From positions 1 to 8,958 of the forward strand of contig DASQOM010000080.1 in NCBI GenBank assembly GCA_035644495.1: a DNA stretch of 8,958 bases. The letters are read 5' to 3'. Position numbers and translations under genes: made by a program. Below the pieces are notes generated by a model that was not told where the DNA came from, searched no databases, and saw only the letters and a list, made by a program, of their open reading frames with translations. Within the stretch, counting starts at the first letter, position 1. Each line of letters begins with the position of its first letter. Of the stretch, positions 6,965-8,958 are shown piece after piece. The stretch is from JACQFK01 sp035644495. GTDB lineage: Bacteria; Planctomycetota; MHYJ01; JACPRB01.

Positions 6965-7734
6965 AGCCAGCCGGGCTTCATGTCCTGCAGCGCGGGGAAT
7001 TCCTTCCGATAGGTCCGCAGCGCCTCCAGGTCGATCTCGGCCCTGAAGACACCCTCGGCGTTCCCCCCGTCGGCGAGGATGCTGCCGCGGGGATCGATGA
7101 CCTGGCCGCGTCCCGAGTATGAGAGCTTCGGATCGCGGCCGCAGCGGTTGACGCCGATCACGTAGGCCTGGTTCTCGATCGCGCGGGCCTTGAGCAGCGC
7201 GAGCCAGTGCGCCTCGCGCGGCTCGGGCCAGTTCGCGATCACCGTATAGAGCTCCGCCCCGCGCCGGACGGCGTTCCGGAAAATCTCCGGAAAGCGCAGG
7301 TCGTAGCAGACGAACGACGCGGTCGGCGTCCCGCCGACCTTATAGACATGGACCTCCGACCCCGCGGAGTACTTCAGCGTCTCGCCGCCGTACGAGAACG
7401 GGTGGATCTTCGCGTAGCGGTCGAGCCGCGCGCCGTCCGGCGAGAACGTGACGGACTGGTTCAGGCCCCGGCCGTCGGGGCCGCGGGTCACGACGCCGCC
7501 GCAGACGAAGAGCGACCGCTCCTTCGCCAGCGTCGACAGGAAGGCTTCGGTCTCGGCCTCCCCGCTCTGGGCGGTCTGGTCGACGTCCATCGAAAAGCCC
7601 GTGGCGAACATCTCGGGCAGCACGACGAGCGAACCCGCGGGAAGCTTCGCGGCCCCGACGAAGTCGCGGACCTTGTCGTGGTTGGCCCGCTTGTTCTCCC
7701 AGACGATGTCGAGCTGGACGCCGGCGACGATCAT
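6961..7734 (-). CDS. Carbon-nitrogen hydrolase, omega-amidase (YafV/NIT2) type
   Basis: A cytoplasmic nitrilase-superfamily amidase, 257 residues, a normal length for this group. The catalytic triad is clear: Glu41 in LPEMFATGFSM (39-49), Lys109 in YAKIHPF, and Cys143 in FVCYDLRFPE. A further Glu118 (GGE), the ANWP segment (167-170) and ARAIENQAYVIGVNR (183-197) are typical of YafV and Nit2 omega-amidases, which hydrolyse alpha-ketoglutaramate and succinamate. Its ATG overlaps the TGA of the upstream aminotransferase gene (ATGA, 7731-7734), and an AAGGGG-type ribosome binding site lies inside the end of that gene, so the two are probably translationally coupled. The pairing strongly supports an omega-amidase that removes the 2-oxo-acid amide made by the aminotransferase. 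MtnU of methionine salvage is the same type, but no other methionine-salvage gene is visible. The exact substrate is inferred. Confidence 0.9.
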   Translation of the reverse strand: MIVAGVQLDIVWENKRANHDKVRDFVGAAKLPAGSLVVLPEMFATGFSMDVDQTAQSGEAETEAFLSTLAKERSLFVCGGVVTRGPDGRGLNQSVTFSPDGARLDRYAKIHPFSYGGETLKYSAGSEVHVYKVGGTPTASFVCYDLRFPEIFRNAVRRGAELYTVIANWPEPREAHWLALLKARAIENQAYVIGVNRCGRDPKLSYSGRGQVIDPRGSILADGGNAEGVFRAEIDLEALRTYRKEFPALQDMKPGWL

Positions 7735-8903
7735 GGGCCCCCCTTCACGATCGCTTGCAGGCCGCGGACGAGGCGGCCGATGCCTTCGGCGGCGGTCTGC
7801 TTTTCGAGGGCGCCGAAGGCGACGCGCAGGGAGCAGCCCTGCGAGATCCCGAACGCGGTGCCCGGGATGGCGGCGACCTTGTGCTCCTTGACGAGCCGCT
7901 CGACGAGCGCGAGCGGTGTCATCGGCGTCGAGAGGCGCAGGAAGAAGTAGAACGCGCCGTCGGTGAGGGGCGCGGCGCAGAACGACGCGATCTCCGCGAA
8001 CGCCTTCCGCGCGGTCTCGCGGACCTCCGCCATGCCGCCCAGCTTCGCTCGGCAGTAGGACGCACCCGCCTTCAGCGCGCCCAAGGCGGCCGCCTGCGCA
8101 ATCATCGTCGGGCAGATCAGGTTCGTGTCCTGGATCTTGCGCACGGCCTCCTCGAGGTGCGCCGGGATCACCATATAGCCGATGCGCCAGCCCGCGAAGC
8201 CGTAGGCCTTCGAGTACGAGTACAGCGAGATCGTGTGCGGCGCGCTGCCCGGAATTGACCCCGGCGAGAACGCCTTCGCGTCGCCGTAGGTGAAGTACTC
8301 GTAGGCCTCGTCGTGGACGTGATAGATCCCGCGCGCGCGGCAGAGCTCGTTCACCGCCCGGAGGGCCTTCTCGGAGTAGACGGCGCCGGTCGGGTTGTTG
8401 GGCGAGACGGTGACCACCGCCCGCGTCCGCGGGGTGATCGCGCGCTCGATGGCGTCGAGCCGGAGCTGGTACACATCGTCCGTGGGCACCAGCACGGCCC
8501 TGCAGCCCGCCATGCCGACGGCCATCTCGTGGTTGAAGTAGTACGGCGTCTGCAGCAGGATCTCGTCGCCGACATCGGCCACCGCGAGCACGGCGTTGAA
8601 GAACGCCATGTTCCCGCCGGCGGTGACGACGACGCGATGGGCGGCGTCGATCGGGATCCGGTTCTCCGTGCGCAGCTTGTCGGCCAGCGCGGCCCGCAGC
8701 GCCGACGTGCCCTCGACCGCGCCATATTGGTGGATCTTCGGGTCGTCGGTCACGCCCGCGATCGCGTCGATCGCCTCCTTCGGCGGGCCGTACGCGACCA
8801 TGCCCTGGCCGAGCGAGATCGTGCCGGGGTTGCTGCGGACGAGGTCCCCGACGATCGGGATGATCGGGGTCTGGACTTCCTCCATCCGCCGGGACTGGCG
8901 CAT
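7731..8903 (-). CDS. PLP-dependent class I/II aminotransferase
   Basis: A fold-type I aminotransferase of 390 residues, cytoplasmic, close to the normal family length. Key residues are present: Lys232 forms the Schiff base (YSKAYGFAGWR, 230-240), Arg240 eight residues later contacts the PLP phosphate, Asn170 lies in NNPTG, Asp198 in HDEAYEYF contacts the pyridine nitrogen, and Arg360 in SLRVAFG should bind the substrate carboxylate. The N-terminal VQTPIIP...NPGTISLGQGMVAYGPP block resembles aminotransferases from cyanobacteria and relatives often annotated as aspartate or aromatic. The coupled downstream omega-amidase suggests glutamine or asparagine as amino donor, possibly regenerating methionine or aromatic amino acids from their keto acids (inference). 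The start may be 8903, leaderless behind a -10-like TAGACT, or Met7 (8885), which sits just before the conserved block; neither has a clear Shine-Dalgarno. A perfect palindrome lies 19 bases upstream. Confidence 0.92.
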   Translation of the reverse strand: MRQSRRMEEVQTPIIPIVGDLVRSNPGTISLGQGMVAYGPPKEAIDAIAGVTDDPKIHQYGAVEGTSALRAALADKLRTENRIPIDAAHRVVVTAGGNMAFFNAVLAVADVGDEILLQTPYYFNHEMAVGMAGCRAVLVPTDDVYQLRLDAIERAITPRTRAVVTVSPNNPTGAVYSEKALRAVNELCRARGIYHVHDEAYEYFTYGDAKAFSPGSIPGSAPHTISLYSYSKAYGFAGWRIGYMVIPAHLEEAVRKIQDTNLICPTMIAQAAALGALKAGASYCRAKLGGMAEVRETARKAFAEIASFCAAPLTDGAFYFFLRLSTPMTPLALVERLVKEHKVAAIPGTAFGISQGCSLRVAFGALEKQTAAEGIGRLVRGLQAIVKGGP

Positions 8904-8911
8904 GGGGAAAC

Positions 8912-8917
8912 AGTCTA
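8912..8917 (-). promoter_or_regulatory. Possible -10 box of the aminotransferase-amidase operon
   Basis: On the minus strand TAGACT matches TATAAT at four of six positions and ends eight bases before the ATG at 8903, which would give a nearly leaderless message. Seventeen bases further upstream lies GTCGCA (three of six matches to TTGACA), in the centre of the palindrome at 8922-8956. The elements are weak, but the absence of a Shine-Dalgarno and the position next to the palindrome make this the best candidate. Confidence 0.3.
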
Positions 8918-8921
8918 GCGG

Positions 8922-8956
8922 GTGTTTACGTTTCTGCGACGCAGAAACGTAAACAC
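8922..8956. repeat. Perfect 35-bp palindrome (17-bp arms, one central base)
   Basis: The left arm GTGTTTACGTTTCTGCG (8922-8938) and the right arm CGCAGAAACGTAAACAC (8940-8956) are exact reverse complements around a single A at 8939. It lies just upstream of the aminotransferase start and two bases from the window end. In the operon's direction there is no T-tract after it, so it is not a standard terminator for a minus-strand gene. It could be a large operator over the operon's -35 region, a terminator for a gene on the other side of the edge, a mobile-repeat remnant, or a fold-back artefact if this is a contig end. The structure is certain; the role is unknown. Confidence 0.9.
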
Positions 8957-8958
8957 TT

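Noticed and set aside
8922..8956. Palindrome as a CRISPR repeat or insertion-sequence end
   Set aside because: Only one copy is visible, with no spacer array, transposase or target duplication in the window.

Overview
The window is GC-rich (by eye about two-thirds G+C) and densely coded. It looks like ordinary chromosome from a Planctomycetota-like bacterium. Three features point that way: a small secreted protein that fits the planctomycete-expanded TIGR03067 family, a long B12-dependent ribonucleotide reductase of the type with a TSCPD domain and cysteine-rich tail, and an exported esterase/SMP-30 fusion. The taxonomic call is an inference from protein families, not from a marker gene. I see no tRNA, rRNA, CRISPR array, transposase, phage or plasmid gene.

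Layout. Bases 1-2577 (+) hold the 3' part of nrdJ, cut by the left edge, followed by a strong intrinsic terminator at 2605-2650. Next is an exported calcineurin-like phosphoesterase (2755-3798, +) with its own, very similar terminator (3816-3854). A putative lipoprotein of unknown role follows (3889-4725, +). It converges on a large exported protein with an esterase domain and an SMP-30/gluconolactonase propeller (4749-6443, -). A 95-base divergent gap separates that gene from the TIGR03067-type protein (6539-6964, +), whose stop codon overlaps the stop of the next minus-strand gene. The right end is a two-gene minus-strand operon, aminotransferase (7731-8903) then omega-amidase-type nitrilase (6961-7734), joined by an ATGA overlap. 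Upstream of the operon is a perfect 35-bp palindrome (8922-8956), almost at the window edge.

How the genes work together. The clearest link is the aminotransferase/amidase pair. In the known glutamine transaminase-omega-amidase route, the aminotransferase passes an amino group from glutamine (or asparagine) to a 2-oxo acid, and the amidase hydrolyses the resulting alpha-ketoglutaramate (or succinamate), pulling the reaction forward. This often serves salvage of methionine from its keto acid. The phosphoesterase, lipoprotein, esterase fusion and TIGR03067 protein all carry export signals, so the middle of the window is rich in envelope or periplasmic proteins, but nothing shows that they share a pathway. 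No clearly new multi-gene system is visible. The most unusual items are the palindrome at the operon promoter, the pair of near-identical terminator hairpins, and the two-domain hydrolase.
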